50,898 nucleotides of DNA, taken from Geobacteraceae bacterium (lineage in GTDB: Bacteria > Desulfobacterota > Desulfuromonadia > Geobacterales > Geobacteraceae). The position numbers and the translations under genes are program-made. Below, one piece after another: positions 19,033 to 27,725 of this stretch. The DNA is taken from the NCBI GenBank assembly GCA_009773645.1, contig WSYB01000026.1, forward strand, positions 1-50,898. The letters are read 5' to 3'. The stretch's first letter is position 1, and each line of letters starts with the position of its first letter. Under the pieces are notes generated by a model. That model had not been told where the DNA came from, ran no database searches, and worked only from the letters and a program-made list of their open reading frames with translations.

Positions 19033-20754
19033 ATGAGTCGGACATTTACACGAAAAAAACTCGGCGATATTCTGGTTGCACGAGGCGATTTGACCCCGTC
19101 GCAACTCATCTATGCCATAGACAAGCTGAAGACAACCAGTGAGCGTTTCGGAGAGATTTGCAAGGTCGACGGGCTGATTTCAGAAGAAGCCTTGTCCCGG
19201 GCTCTGGCCGAACAGTTTGGGATGGAATATATTGATCTTCAGGGATTCAAGCCGGATGAAGCCATTTTGTATTCACTTCCCCCCGATGTCATGTACCGCT
19301 ATCATTTTGTTCCCCTTGAGCAACAGGGAGAAGCCTTGGTGGTGGCCATTTCCGATCCGACGGATGTGGTTAAGCTTGATGAGCTTGAACTGCTGCTTGA
19401 CAGACCCGTCATATTCAAGATCGCGACAAGCTCGCAGATAACCCATATATTAAAGAAAGGGGAAGGGACCAGCCGCGTTCTTAAAGAGGTTTCCGAAGAT
19501 TTCATGCTCCAGTTGGTGACGGAAACCGAAAAGGGTGAAGAGGTTCTGTCGGTTGAAAAAGTCACTGCCGACACCAGTCCGATTATCAAGCTGGTGAATT
19601 CCACTATACTGGACGCCCTCAGCAGGCGGGCCAGTGATATCCACATCGAAACCGCCCAGGAAGGGGTTATCATCAAATACAGGATCGACGGCGTGTTGTA
19701 TAAGGCAACCGAACCGATCGACCTGCATTTTCAGGGACCGATCATTTCCCGACTTAAGGTCATGAGCGAACTGGATATTTCCGAGCGGCGCATCCCACAG
19801 GACGGCAGATTCAAGGTCAGGATAAATGAAAAATCCATAGACTTTCGCGTCTCGATAATGCCCAGCGCCTTCGGTGAGGATGCCGTTATCCGTATTCTCG
19901 ATAAAGAGAGTATCGCCACCGACCTGAAAGGGCTGACTCTTGACACCCTTGGCATGGCCCCCAGGGAAATCAAACGTTTTCGCAAAATGATCAGAGAACC
20001 TTACGGAATGGTCCTGGTTACAGGCCCCACCGGATCGGGTAAGACCACCACGCTGTATGGAGCGCTTACGGAAATTCACACCGGTGAAGAAAAGATCATA
20101 ACCATTGAGGATCCGGTAGAATACCTTTTACGGGGCATCGTTCAGATACCGGTCAACGAGAAAAAAGGGTTGACCTTTGCCCGCGGACTTCGTTCCATAC
20201 TCAGGCATGACCCCGACAAGATAATGGTCGGTGAAATAAGGGATCCGGAAACGGCCCAGATCGCCGTTCAGTCCGCTCTTACCGGGCATCTGGTCTTCAC
20301 GACCGTTCATGCCAATAACGTTTTTGATGTTCTCGGGCGCTTTACTCACATGGGGATCGATCCATACAATTTTGTTTCGTGTCTGAATTGCGTCATGGCG
20401 CAGCGGCTGGTACGCAAGATCTGCCCAAAATGCAAGTTTCCTGTTATACTCTCCGATGAAACCCTGATGGAATCGGCAATTGATCCCGAAAAATGCCGCG
20501 ACGTAACCTTCTATGATGCAAAGGGATGCGACGATTGCAACGGCACCGGTTATCGCGGCAGGGCAGCCATAGTCGAGCTGTTGGATTTGAACGATGAAAT
20601 CCGTGAACTTATCATTGCCAAGTCGTCGGTTGCCCAGCTGAAAAAAGCCGCAAGGGAAGCTGGAACTGTTTTCCTGCGTGAATCGGCGGTGGAAAAGGTC
20701 TTTGCCGGTGATACGACGCTGCGGGAGATAAACCGCGTCACCTTTGTGGAATAA
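19033..20754 (+). CDS. Type II secretion/type IV pilus assembly ATPase (GspE/PilB family)
   Basis: Hexameric cytoplasmic ATPase that powers pseudopilus assembly. N-terminal MshEN-type domain (LGDILVARGDLTPSQL), then the ATPase core with Walker [11 protein letters not shown] (Lys337), Asp-box IITIEDPVEY, Walker B IMVGEIRDPETA and His-box LTGHLVFTTVHAN. A tetracysteine zinc motif (CPKC near 464-467 and CDDC near 499-502) is typical of GspE/PilB. MshEN domains in other proteins bind cyclic di-GMP; whether this one does is unknown. It lies 10 bp after the platform gene. Confidence 0.95.
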   Translation: MSRTFTRKKLGDILVARGDLTPSQLIYAIDKLKTTSERFGEICKVDGLISEEALSRALAEQFGMEYIDLQGFKPDEAILYSLPPDVMYRYHFVPLEQQGEALVVAISDPTDVVKLDELELLLDRPVIFKIATSSQITHILKKGEGTSRVLKEVSEDFMLQLVTETEKGEEVLSVEKVTADTSPIIKLVNSTILDALSRRASDIHIETAQEGVIIKYRIDGVLYKATEPIDLHFQGPIISRLKVMSELDISERRIPQDGRFKVRINEKSIDFRVSIMPSAFGEDAVIRILDKESIATDLKGLTLDTLGMAPREIKRFRKMIREPYGMVLVTGPTGSGKTTTLYGALTEIHTGEEKIITIEDPVEYLLRGIVQIPVNEKKGLTFARGLRSILRHDPDKIMVGEIRDPETAQIAVQSALTGHLVFTTVHANNVFDVLGRFTHMGIDPYNFVSCLNCVMAQRLVRKICPKCKFPVILSDETLMESAIDPEKCRDVTFYDAKGCDDCNGTGYRGRAAIVELLDLNDEIRELIIAKSSVAQLKKAAREAGTVFLRESAVEKVFAGDTTLREINRVTFVE

Positions 20755-20773
20755 ATCCAGTTCAACGTTCGAG

Positions 20774-20842
20774 GTTCTACGTTCAAGGTTAAATCAACAC
20801 CCGGAACCTTAAACGTAGAACGTAGAACGTAGAACGTAGAAC
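20774..20842. repeat. Heptamer-repeat palindrome between the ATPase and PilM-like genes
   Basis: Left arm gttctacgttcaaggtt (20774-20790) is the inverse of aaccttaaacgtagaac (20805-20821) with one mismatch. The right arm runs into four tandem copies of gtagaac (20815-20842). The element starts 19 bases after the ATPase stop codon. It can form a stem-loop but lacks a T-tract, so it need not terminate the operon. Confidence 0.85.
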
Positions 20843-20852
20843 GAGAAGATAT

Positions 20853-21779
20853 ATGCTATTTGCCAAGAAAGCGCTGGGGATTGAAATAAGCCAGGAAGGG
20901 GTGAAGATGGCCCTTGTAGGGGGGAAACGGGATTTGCTCAGCCTGGATGCCTACGGCGCCGCCCCGTTTCCTGCCGATACGGTCAAGTTTTCCCTCAGGG
21001 AAGCAAACATCCATAATCCGGCAGCCTTTGTTGCCGGCATCCGTGAGACCTATCTCAAGCTTCTGACAAGCACTGTGCGCGCATCCGTATCGCTCCCGGA
21101 TTCCATTGGAAGGGTGATGCTGATGGATCTGGAGACGAGATTCAAGAGCAAGGCCGAAGGTGCCGACATAATCCGCTGGAAACTGAAGAAGAGTTTCCCT
21201 TTCGATATAAATGAGGCCCATTTGGATTACCAGGTGTTACGGGAAAATGATTCCGGTGAAATTTCCGCGCTTGTTTCGCTCATTTCCCGGCAGGTGTTGA
21301 ACCAGTATGAAGATCTGTTTGCGGAAGCAGGGCTTCAGCCGAATCGTATAGATTTTACGACCTTTAACCTCTTTAACCTCTTTAGCAAGCGTCTGGAACT
21401 GGCCGAAAACGCCGCCGTAATGATCTGCTATGGGGAAGTGATCAGCATTATGATATTTTACGGTGGGACATTGGAGTTTTATCGCACCAAAGACATTCCC
21501 GGCGGCATGATTGAGGCTAATCGGGTTTTTCGGGAGATAAGCAACTCGCTTTTGGTTTACGGTGACAGGCATCCCGGACATTCAATGCAGGAGGTATTTT
21601 GCATCGCATATAACGAAGATGCCGAGGCTTTTAGCGCTGTTGTCACGGAGGCGACGGGTCTTGAGCCGGTTCTGCTCGATGTGGAACGGATTGTTGCCCG
21701 GAAAAACGGTTTTGCCGCAGACAGAAAGACCCTGCATACTTTGACTGCCGCTCTGGGCGCTGCCATAAGGAATCTTTGA
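20853..21779 (+). CDS. PilM-type actin-like protein of the secretion operon
   Basis: Probable cytoplasmic actin-fold protein that links the ATPase to the inner-membrane PilN/PilO proteins. The N-terminus LFAKKALGIEISQEGVKMAL matches the first beta-hairpin of PilM/GspL-like proteins, and WKLKKSFPFDINEAHLDYQV is a typical PilM segment. 308 residues, somewhat short but in range. The heptamer palindrome lies directly upstream. The stop overlaps the next start (TGATG). Assignment rests on fold-like motifs and gene order. Confidence 0.85.
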   Translation: MLFAKKALGIEISQEGVKMALVGGKRDLLSLDAYGAAPFPADTVKFSLREANIHNPAAFVAGIRETYLKLLTSTVRASVSLPDSIGRVMLMDLETRFKSKAEGADIIRWKLKKSFPFDINEAHLDYQVLRENDSGEISALVSLISRQVLNQYEDLFAEAGLQPNRIDFTTFNLFNLFSKRLELAENAAVMICYGEVISIMIFYGGTLEFYRTKDIPGGMIEANRVFREISNSLLVYGDRHPGHSMQEVFCIAYNEDAEAFSAVVTEATGLEPVLLDVERIVARKNGFAADRKTLHTLTAALGAAIRNL

Positions 21780-22315
21780 TGCAACTGAAGATAAATCTGG
21801 CGACAAAAACTTACATCAACACGCAGCAGCTTAATTGGTCCATTGTTGCGGCTGTTGCCCTGTTAGGTCTCATGCTCTTTCTCAATGTCAGGGATATCGC
21901 CACCAACGCCGGCGAAATAAAACGTGTGGCCAAGGAAATTGCGGTGCTGACAGGGAAATCCGCGGGTGAGAAGGGGGTGTCGGAACAGGAGTATCAGGCT
22001 ATTTTGGCCCGAATCAGGTTTGCCAATAGTATAATAGACAAGAAGACATTTAACTGGCTGACTCTTCTGGACCAACTGGAAAGCAGTGTCCCTGACGGCA
22101 TTGCCCTTACCTCCATCGAGCCCGTTCAGAAGGAATCGGCATTGAAGCTTACCGGTTCTGCCAGGAACTTCAACAACCTGAGAAGTTTCATGGAAAATCT
22201 GGAAAATTCAAAATCGTTTACCGAGGTCTACCTTGTGAGCCAGGCAGAGACCAAGGTTGGAGCAACCCAGAAGGGAATCACATTCAATATTACCTGTAAG
22301 GCAGGTATTAAATGA
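21779..22315 (+). CDS. PilN-type inner-membrane protein
   Basis: Short cytoplasmic N-terminus with INLATKTYINTQQLN, close to the PilN motif that binds PilM, then one membrane helix (about 24-41) and a periplasmic ferredoxin-like domain (LDQLESSVPDGIALTSIEP is typical). 178 residues. The ATG at 21779 overlaps the previous stop (TGATG) and is preceded by aagga; a TTG at 21776 is less likely. Expected partner of the PilM-type and PilO-type neighbours. Confidence 0.88.
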   Translation: MQLKINLATKTYINTQQLNWSIVAAVALLGLMLFLNVRDIATNAGEIKRVAKEIAVLTGKSAGEKGVSEQEYQAILARIRFANSIIDKKTFNWLTLLDQLESSVPDGIALTSIEPVQKESALKLTGSARNFNNLRSFMENLENSKSFTEVYLVSQAETKVGATQKGITFNITCKAGIK

Positions 22316-22863
22316 ATATCAAGTTTATCGAGGATTTATTCAAGGCGCGTCGGAAGTCTTTCCTTGTCATACTTGTTTTGGCGCTGGTTGATACCGGGCT
22401 TTACATCTATGCTTCCGCATATCAGACGCCGCATCTTGCAGCTTTGCAGAACGAATGGTTTGAAAAAAGGAGGCTTGCCGGTGGTGGTGTCGCCCAGGAC
22501 GCGGCGACCGTGTATCGGCAAGGGACTAAAGATCTGGCAGCCTGGAATGCAAGGATTTTTTCGAAAAAGGAGTTTGCCCGTTTTGTCGGCGAATTGTTTG
22601 AAGCCGCAGCCAATAACGCCCTGACCGTGGGAGGGGTGACTTACAAACCTGAGCCGATCAAGGATGAGAAGAATCTGCTCGCTTTTTCCATCGTCTTTAA
22701 TGTGTCCGGCAAATATGCGGCGGTGAAGAGTTTTATAGCGGACCTTGCGCGGCTGCGGGAAATAGTGATCATCGAAAATATTGCTTTGAACAACAGCAAG
22801 CTGACGGAAGAATCTGTGAGTATGAAGCTGCAGTTGACCGCGTATTTCAGGATGGAGGGGTGA
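22312..22863 (+). CDS. PilO-type inner-membrane protein
   Basis: One N-terminal membrane helix (about 17-35), a short coiled segment and a periplasmic ferredoxin-like domain with LLAFSIVFNVSGKYAAVKSF and LRLxxx-like IVIIENIALN segments, as in PilO/GspM. 183 residues. It overlaps the PilN-type gene by ATGA, and the next gene by TGATG. Together these proteins should form the alignment complex between the platform and the secretin. Confidence 0.85.
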   Translation: MNIKFIEDLFKARRKSFLVILVLALVDTGLYIYASAYQTPHLAALQNEWFEKRRLAGGGVAQDAATVYRQGTKDLAAWNARIFSKKEFARFVGELFEAAANNALTVGGVTYKPEPIKDEKNLLAFSIVFNVSGKYAAVKSFIADLARLREIVIIENIALNNSKLTEESVSMKLQLTAYFRMEG

Positions 22864-23477
22864 TGAACCGGCAAAAATTGATCCTCTCCGTCCTTCTGGT
22901 GCTCTTGGTCATTGTTTCCATTTACAGTTACCTGCGCTTACCGAGGCAGAAGACCGTAGAGAGGCTTACGTACACTTCCGGTGCGCCTTCCCAAGGCCGC
23001 AAAGCGGGGACTCCGGCAATAGGAGTGGACGACAAAAAGCTTCATCTTGAACTGCTGGACAGAGAACAGCCCCGTTTTTCCGGTTTTCGGCGCAACATTT
23101 TCATGCCGATTTTCCATGAAGAGGTGAAAGCCCTCCCTCCACCACCGCCTGCGCCACCTGGCAGGCCTGTTCTTCCTCCGCCTCCACCTGCTCCACCCGT
23201 CACAGCACCCCCTGCGACGATTGCTGAACCCACTCCGGTGCAGAAGGATATGGCGAAGTTTACATTTCTCGGCTTTTTAAAGAAAGACAACAAAAAGACC
23301 ATATTCCTTTCCAGCAATAACGAAATATTTCTGGTGAAAAAGGGTGACCTGATAACAGGGAAATATGAGGTTGCAAACATTACCGACGATGCACTGACCA
23401 TCAGTCTCCTTGCCGAAGGAGGGGAGATTGTCATACCCCTGGTGGAAAACAAGACTCTCAGCGCGCCGAGAAAATAA
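22863..23477 (+). CDS. PilP/GspC-like periplasmic linker protein with proline-rich spacer
   Basis: N-terminal membrane helix (about 5-22), then a spacer with a proline-rich stretch at about 90-125, and a C-terminal beta-domain (KFTFLGFLKKDNKKTIFLS, VKKGDLITGKYEVANI) that resembles the HR/pilotin-type domain of GspC and PilP, which binds the secretin. Such spacers usually bridge the periplasm. ATG 22863 overlaps the PilO stop; a GTG at 22860 is also in frame. The assignment is from position and domain shape rather than strong sequence identity. Confidence 0.75.
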   Translation: MNRQKLILSVLLVLLVIVSIYSYLRLPRQKTVERLTYTSGAPSQGRKAGTPAIGVDDKKLHLELLDREQPRFSGFRRNIFMPIFHEEVKALPPPPPAPPGRPVLPPPPPAPPVTAPPATIAEPTPVQKDMAKFTFLGFLKKDNKKTIFLSSNNEIFLVKKGDLITGKYEVANITDDALTISLLAEGGEIVIPLVENKTLSAPRK

Positions 23478-23554
23478 AGGATTTTGTTTTTGTAGTGATG
23501 CATTGTGGTAGTCGCATAGTAAGTGCGTCCCTGCTATTCAAGGAGAGATTACGA

Positions 23555-25990
23555 ATGCAACTTATAGGAAAGACAACTTTGTTGATCTGCATGCTGACCC
23601 TCCTGGCCGGCTGTGCCGGGAGTCTTTCAGCCTTCAACAAGGCGGAAAAGATGGAGCGCGAAGGGAATTATGATGAGGCGGTGCTGAAGTATGCCGAGGC
23701 GGCTGCGGCGAATCCCGACGTCGGCGAGTACCGGATGCGGTTTTTAAAAGCCAGCGAAGCTGCTGCCAAGGTTCATCTCAAAAAGGGTGACGATTTTCTG
23801 GCCGAGAAGAAATACGATGACGCCCTGCGGGAGTACCAGACGGCGTTTGCCCTGGACACGTCCCTTGACCGTGCCAGACAGCAGTCCGACCTGGTCATAA
23901 GGCTCAGGAATTCTCTGTTTTATTTCCAGGAAGGGGAGGCGTTGGAAAAGGACCGCAAGCCCCGAGAGGCGCTCCATTCCTACAGGAAGGCACTTGAGTT
24001 CAACCCCGACAACAAAGAGGCGAAGGAAGCCGTGGATAGGCTTGTGAAAAGCAGACGGACAAAGCTGGACGGCGCCGAGCTGAACCTGAAATCGACCAAG
24101 CCGGTCACCCTTAAATTCAAGGATGCGAAGATCAAGGAAATTTTCAATATCCTTTCCCAACTCTCGGGGATCAATTTCATCTTTGACGAGGGGTTAAAGG
24201 ACCAGAATGTGAGCATCTATCTGGAGAATGCCACGTTCCAGCAGGCGCTTGATATCCTCACCGGCATCAACAAGCTGGGAAAAAAGGTGCTGAACGAAAG
24301 CACCATCATCATCTACCCGAAGAACCCGGAAAAGACCAAACAGTATGAGGAGCTCTTTGTCCAGACCTTCTACCTGAGCAAGCTGGATGCCAAAAAGGCG
24401 GTAAACCTGATCCGGACCATGCTGCAGGTCAAGAAGATTTACGTGAACGAGGAGAATAACGCCCTCGTCATCCGTGACACGCCTGACGTGATAGAGGTGG
24501 CCAGGAAGATACTGGAGGCGAATGATGTCCCCGATGCCGAGGTGCTGCTGGAGGTAGAGGTAATCGAACTCTCCAAGAATAACAAAGAGGCATTCGGGCT
24601 TGCCCTTTCCCAATACAGCGTTTCCCTCAACACCTTGACCCCGCAAGGCTCATTTTTCTCTCCGAGCTTTACCACAACTACTCCAAAAGACAGCACAGCG
24701 GCAACCGCGGCCAATCTGCTTCAGGTATTTAGCAAGAAAGGGTTCAGCGGTTTCATGACGGTGCCGAGCGCCACTTACAATTTTGGCAAGACCCTCGCCA
24801 ATGGGGAGACCCTCGCCAGTCCAAAGATCCGGGTGAAAAACCGGGAGAAGGCAAAGTTTAATTTTGGCACCAGGGTCCCCATCACCACTACATCGTCCCC
24901 CACCGGCGGCGGCGTCAGCGTCAACGTGCAGTACGTTGACGTTGGTACAAAAGTAAACGCGGAGCCGACCATTCAGCTCAACAACGAGGTTACCATAAAA
25001 CTGAGCCTGGAGGTCAGCTCTATCCTGCAAAGGGAAACTGTAGGCGGGACAGACAGCGCCACGACGGTAGTTACCATAGGGACCCGCAACCTTGATACGG
25101 TTCTGAGCCTTAAGGATGGGGAGACAAGCATCATCGGCGGCCTTATCCAGGACCTTAAAACCAAGAGCAAGAGTAAAATCTTTCTCCTTGGCGACATCCC
25201 GCTTATAGGTTCGCTCCTGTCAAGCAATGACAACAGCAATGACAAGACCGAACTGGTGCTGGCCATCACCCCCCGGATCGTCCGCGGGATAACCGTTCCT
25301 GAGCTGGATGTGGCGGCCTTCTGGTCAGGTAAGGAAGATGAGCCGTCTTCCGCCAAGCCTTATTCATCCTTTATCCAGGAACCTGAACTCGTCCAGCCGC
25401 CGTCCTCCACACCACCTTCGGAACCGGGTGTTTCAGCCGCGCCGCCTGCCGCTGCGGTGCCTTCCGCGCCTGCAGCTCCATCAACCGGCGCCCCGCCGCC
25501 TTCCCAGGCGCCACCTGCTGCCGGAACTCCTCAGGCCCAGGCGCCGGTGCCGGTTCCTCCCCCCCAGCAGCCCATCAGCAGGGCTTTGGTTAATATAACG
25601 GCGCCGAAGTCAGTCAAGGTTAACGACCAATTCACCGTTGAAATAAAGGCTTCCGATGTGAGCAACCTGTATAACGCCCCTTTTATTCTGGTCTATGATC
25701 CGATTTTTCTCGATTTTGTGGGGGCAGCAGAAGGGAGTTTTTTAAAACAGGACGGGAAGCCAACTTCATTTCGCACAACCGTTGACAAAAATACCGGCCA
25801 GGTAACCATCGCTCTCAACAGGGTCGGCGATGTCGGCGGGGTAAGCGGCGCGGGCACGCTTTTGACTGCAACTTTAAAGGCCAGGAACAAGGGACCGGCG
25901 AGTTTTGGATTTATGGGGGTCAACTTTACCGACCCGGCAGGCAAACCACTGGACGCCGTTCCGTATAACGCCGTCGTTGAGGTGCAATAG
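23555..25990 (+). CDS. Secretin lipoprotein with N-terminal TPR-like region and C-terminal cohesin domain
   Basis: Outer-membrane channel of the secretion system. Signal peptide with lipobox LLAGC (Cys20), TPR-like repeats (about 24-165), N-domains (about 170-330; LKFKDAKIKEIFNILSQLSG, LVIRDTPDVIEVARKIL) and the secretin core (about 335-585) with the signature GDIPLIGSLLSS and LVLAITPRIV. A Pro/Ala-rich linker (about 600-673) then leads to a cohesin-like domain (about 675-811; VNDQFTVEIKASDVSNL, LVYDPIFLDFVGA, GAGTLLTATLKA). The start at 23555 has aaggagag upstream. The cohesin tail is unusual for a secretin and suggests a docking partner. The operon resembles, from memory, the atypical OxpG-type system of G. 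sulfurreducens. Confidence 0.93.
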   Translation: MQLIGKTTLLICMLTLLAGCAGSLSAFNKAEKMEREGNYDEAVLKYAEAAAANPDVGEYRMRFLKASEAAAKVHLKKGDDFLAEKKYDDALREYQTAFALDTSLDRARQQSDLVIRLRNSLFYFQEGEALEKDRKPREALHSYRKALEFNPDNKEAKEAVDRLVKSRRTKLDGAELNLKSTKPVTLKFKDAKIKEIFNILSQLSGINFIFDEGLKDQNVSIYLENATFQQALDILTGINKLGKKVLNESTIIIYPKNPEKTKQYEELFVQTFYLSKLDAKKAVNLIRTMLQVKKIYVNEENNALVIRDTPDVIEVARKILEANDVPDAEVLLEVEVIELSKNNKEAFGLALSQYSVSLNTLTPQGSFFSPSFTTTTPKDSTAATAANLLQVFSKKGFSGFMTVPSATYNFGKTLANGETLASPKIRVKNREKAKFNFGTRVPITTTSSPTGGGVSVNVQYVDVGTKVNAEPTIQLNNEVTIKLSLEVSSILQRETVGGTDSATTVVTIGTRNLDTVLSLKDGETSIIGGLIQDLKTKSKSKIFLLGDIPLIGSLLSSNDNSNDKTELVLAITPRIVRGITVPELDVAAFWSGKEDEPSSAKPYSSFIQEPELVQPPSSTPPSEPGVSAAPPAAAVPSAPAAPSTGAPPPSQAPPAAGTPQAQAPVPVPPPQQPISRALVNITAPKSVKVNDQFTVEIKASDVSNLYNAPFILVYDPIFLDFVGAAEGSFLKQDGKPTSFRTTVDKNTGQVTIALNRVGDVGGVSGAGTLLTATLKARNKGPASFGFMGVNFTDPAGKPLDAVPYNAVVEVQ

Positions 25991-26014
25991 CCGGGATAGT
26001 ATGCCGGTCAATCC

Positions 26015-26509
26015 ATGAAGATGATACGAGTAAATAACAGAGGGATCACTATTGTCGAACTGGTCGTGACCATGGCCATTCTTACCATCCTGGCTTCGCT
26101 GATTCTGCCGTCGGCACAGATGACGGCCAGGAGGGTGAAGGAGATCGAGCTCAGGAGGAACCTGAGAATAATCCGCACTGCCATCGACGATTTCAAAAAG
26201 TATTATGATAAGGCGATTTTCGATAAGAAAATCATGGATGTGGTGAACAAATCGGGGTATCCTGAGTCTTTGCAGCTGCTGGTTGACGGGTACGACTTCG
26301 GGGGGGCTTTGAAGGAAAAGAAAAAGTTTCTCCGCAGAATCCCCACGGATCCCTTCACCCCCTCCAAGCCTGGGGAGGAGCCGGAGTGGGGACTCCGGGC
26401 CTATGCCGACGAGCCTGACACCACAACTTGGGGGGGCGAGGATGTGTATGACGTGTATTCCTTGAGCGAAGGAACGGCCATTGATGGAACCAAATACAAG
26501 GAGTGGTAA
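26015..26509 (+). CDS. Type II secretion pseudopilin (first)
   Basis: Type IV pilin-like N-terminus: a short positive leader, then cleavage expected after Gly in NNRG|ITIVELVVTMAIL, with the conserved Glu at +5 and the hydrophobic helix. The globular part contains FLRRIPTDPFTP, WGLRAYADEPD and DVYDVYSLSEG, typical of GspG-like major pseudopilins with their C-terminal calcium-loop region. 164 residues. It lies 24 bp after the secretin. The substitution of Ile-Thr for the usual Phe-Thr at the cleavage site is still acceptable to prepilin peptidases. No prepilin peptidase is present in the window. Confidence 0.9.
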   Translation: MKMIRVNNRGITIVELVVTMAILTILASLILPSAQMTARRVKEIELRRNLRIIRTAIDDFKKYYDKAIFDKKIMDVVNKSGYPESLQLLVDGYDFGGALKEKKKFLRRIPTDPFTPSKPGEEPEWGLRAYADEPDTTTWGGEDVYDVYSLSEGTAIDGTKYKEW

Positions 26510-26542
26510 ACGGCTGCCGTTTATTTTAGAGTGAGATAATTG

Positions 26543-26956
26543 ATGCTGAAAAGGCTTTTAAGAAAACAGAAGGGGTTTACCCTGATAGAGCTGATGATCG
26601 TCATGACCATCATCGGCATTCTTGCCTCCATAGCCGTTCCCAACTACAAATGGGGGATCATCAAGGCGAAAGAAGCCGTGCTCCGGGAGGACCTGTACAA
26701 TCTCCGCAATGTCCTGGACCAGTTTTACGCCGATCAGGGGAAATTTCCCGATTCGCTCCAGGAACTGGTTGAGAAGCAGTACCTGCGAGATATCCCCAAA
26801 GACCCTTTTACCGGCAAGAATGACACATGGGTGGTTTTGCCCCCCATTAACCTTGGACAGATGGTAACCGAGGAAAGAGGAATCGGTAATGTCTATGATG
26901 TGCACAGCGGTTCCAATCTGGTGGGTTCAAATACTGTCCCTTATAATGAATGGTGA
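26543..26956 (+). CDS. Type II secretion pseudopilin (second, GspG-like)
   Basis: Canonical prepilin signal KQKG|FTLIELMIVMTIIGILASIAVP followed by a GspG-like body: DLYNLRNVLDQFYADQGKFP, LVEKQYLRDIPKDPFTG and VYDVHSGS. 137 residues. Start chosen at ATG 26543; a TTG at 26540 is in frame. Shares the pattern xDPFTx...VYDVxS with the first pseudopilin, so the pair probably arose by duplication. It ends the secretion operon before an intergenic hairpin and ftsE. Confidence 0.92.
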   Translation: MLKRLLRKQKGFTLIELMIVMTIIGILASIAVPNYKWGIIKAKEAVLREDLYNLRNVLDQFYADQGKFPDSLQELVEKQYLRDIPKDPFTGKNDTWVVLPPINLGQMVTEERGIGNVYDVHSGSNLVGSNTVPYNEW

Positions 26957-27014
26957 TGCAGGTTGGTGGAGAGGCTGCCCTTCCTGTGAGCATCCGGAAC
27001 AGGTTTCCTGCATC
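26955..27014. other. Inverted repeat between the second pseudopilin and ftsE
   Basis: gatgcagg (26955-26962) and cctgcatc (27007-27014) are perfect inverse copies enclosing a further cctgt/acagg pair. No T-tract. It may be an mRNA structure separating the secretion and division operons. Confidence 0.4.
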
Positions 27015-27053
27015 CAGCAATAGAGACAAAGAGACGTTTATGAGGCCTGTGTA

Positions 27054-27725
27054 ATGGTTCAGCTCCATAATGTTTTTATGTCGTATCAGCGCGACGTGGC
27101 CGCGCTCAACGGCATAAATCTCACAATCCCCAAAGGGGATTTTGTTTTTATAACCGGCGTATCGGGCGCCGGGAAATCGACACTTCTCAAACTCCTTTAC
27201 GGGGCTTTGCAACCTTCCCGTGGACAGGTTGTCGTTGACGGTCAGAATGTCACCAGGCTTTCCCGTGCGCAGATACCTTACCTGCGCCGAAATATTGGAG
27301 TGGTGTTCCAGGATTTCAAGCTCCTTCCCAACCGTACTGTCCTGGAGAATGTGGCGATAACCCTGGAAGTGCTCGGGTGGGGAAAAAAGGATATCGGCAA
27401 GAAAGTTTATCATATCCTGAAACAGTTGGGGCTGGAGCACAAGATTAACTCCACTCCATTGCGGCTTTCCGGTGGTGAACAACAGCGGGTTGCGTTGGCG
27501 CGGGCGCTGGTTAACGACCCGAAGATACTCCTGGCTGACGAGCCGACCGGGAACCTGGACGAAGAGAACAAGGAGCAGATTCTTGCCATTTTCAAGGAGG
27601 CCAACATTCGCGGAACAACGGTGCTGGTTGCCACCCATGACCGGCGACTGACCGAAAACTGCCACAGGAGGATGGTCGTCCTGGAAAAGGGCCAGGTAGT
27701 GGAGGATTCCGATGTCCCGCAATAA
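27054..27725 (+). CDS. ftsE: Cell division ATP-binding protein FtsE
   Basis: ABC-type ATPase that with FtsX controls peptidoglycan hydrolysis at the septum. Walker A GVSGAGKST (35-43), Q-loop VFQDFKLLPNRTV, signature LSGGEQQRVALARAL, Walker B ILLADEPTGNLD and switch His in ATHD. The motif HNVFMSY at the N-terminus is typical of FtsE. 223 residues. It overlaps ftsX by 14 bp, the usual arrangement. Confidence 0.96.
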   Translation: MVQLHNVFMSYQRDVAALNGINLTIPKGDFVFITGVSGAGKSTLLKLLYGALQPSRGQVVVDGQNVTRLSRAQIPYLRRNIGVVFQDFKLLPNRTVLENVAITLEVLGWGKKDIGKKVYHILKQLGLEHKINSTPLRLSGGEQQRVALARALVNDPKILLADEPTGNLDEENKEQILAIFKEANIRGTTVLVATHDRRLTENCHRRMVVLEKGQVVEDSDVPQ

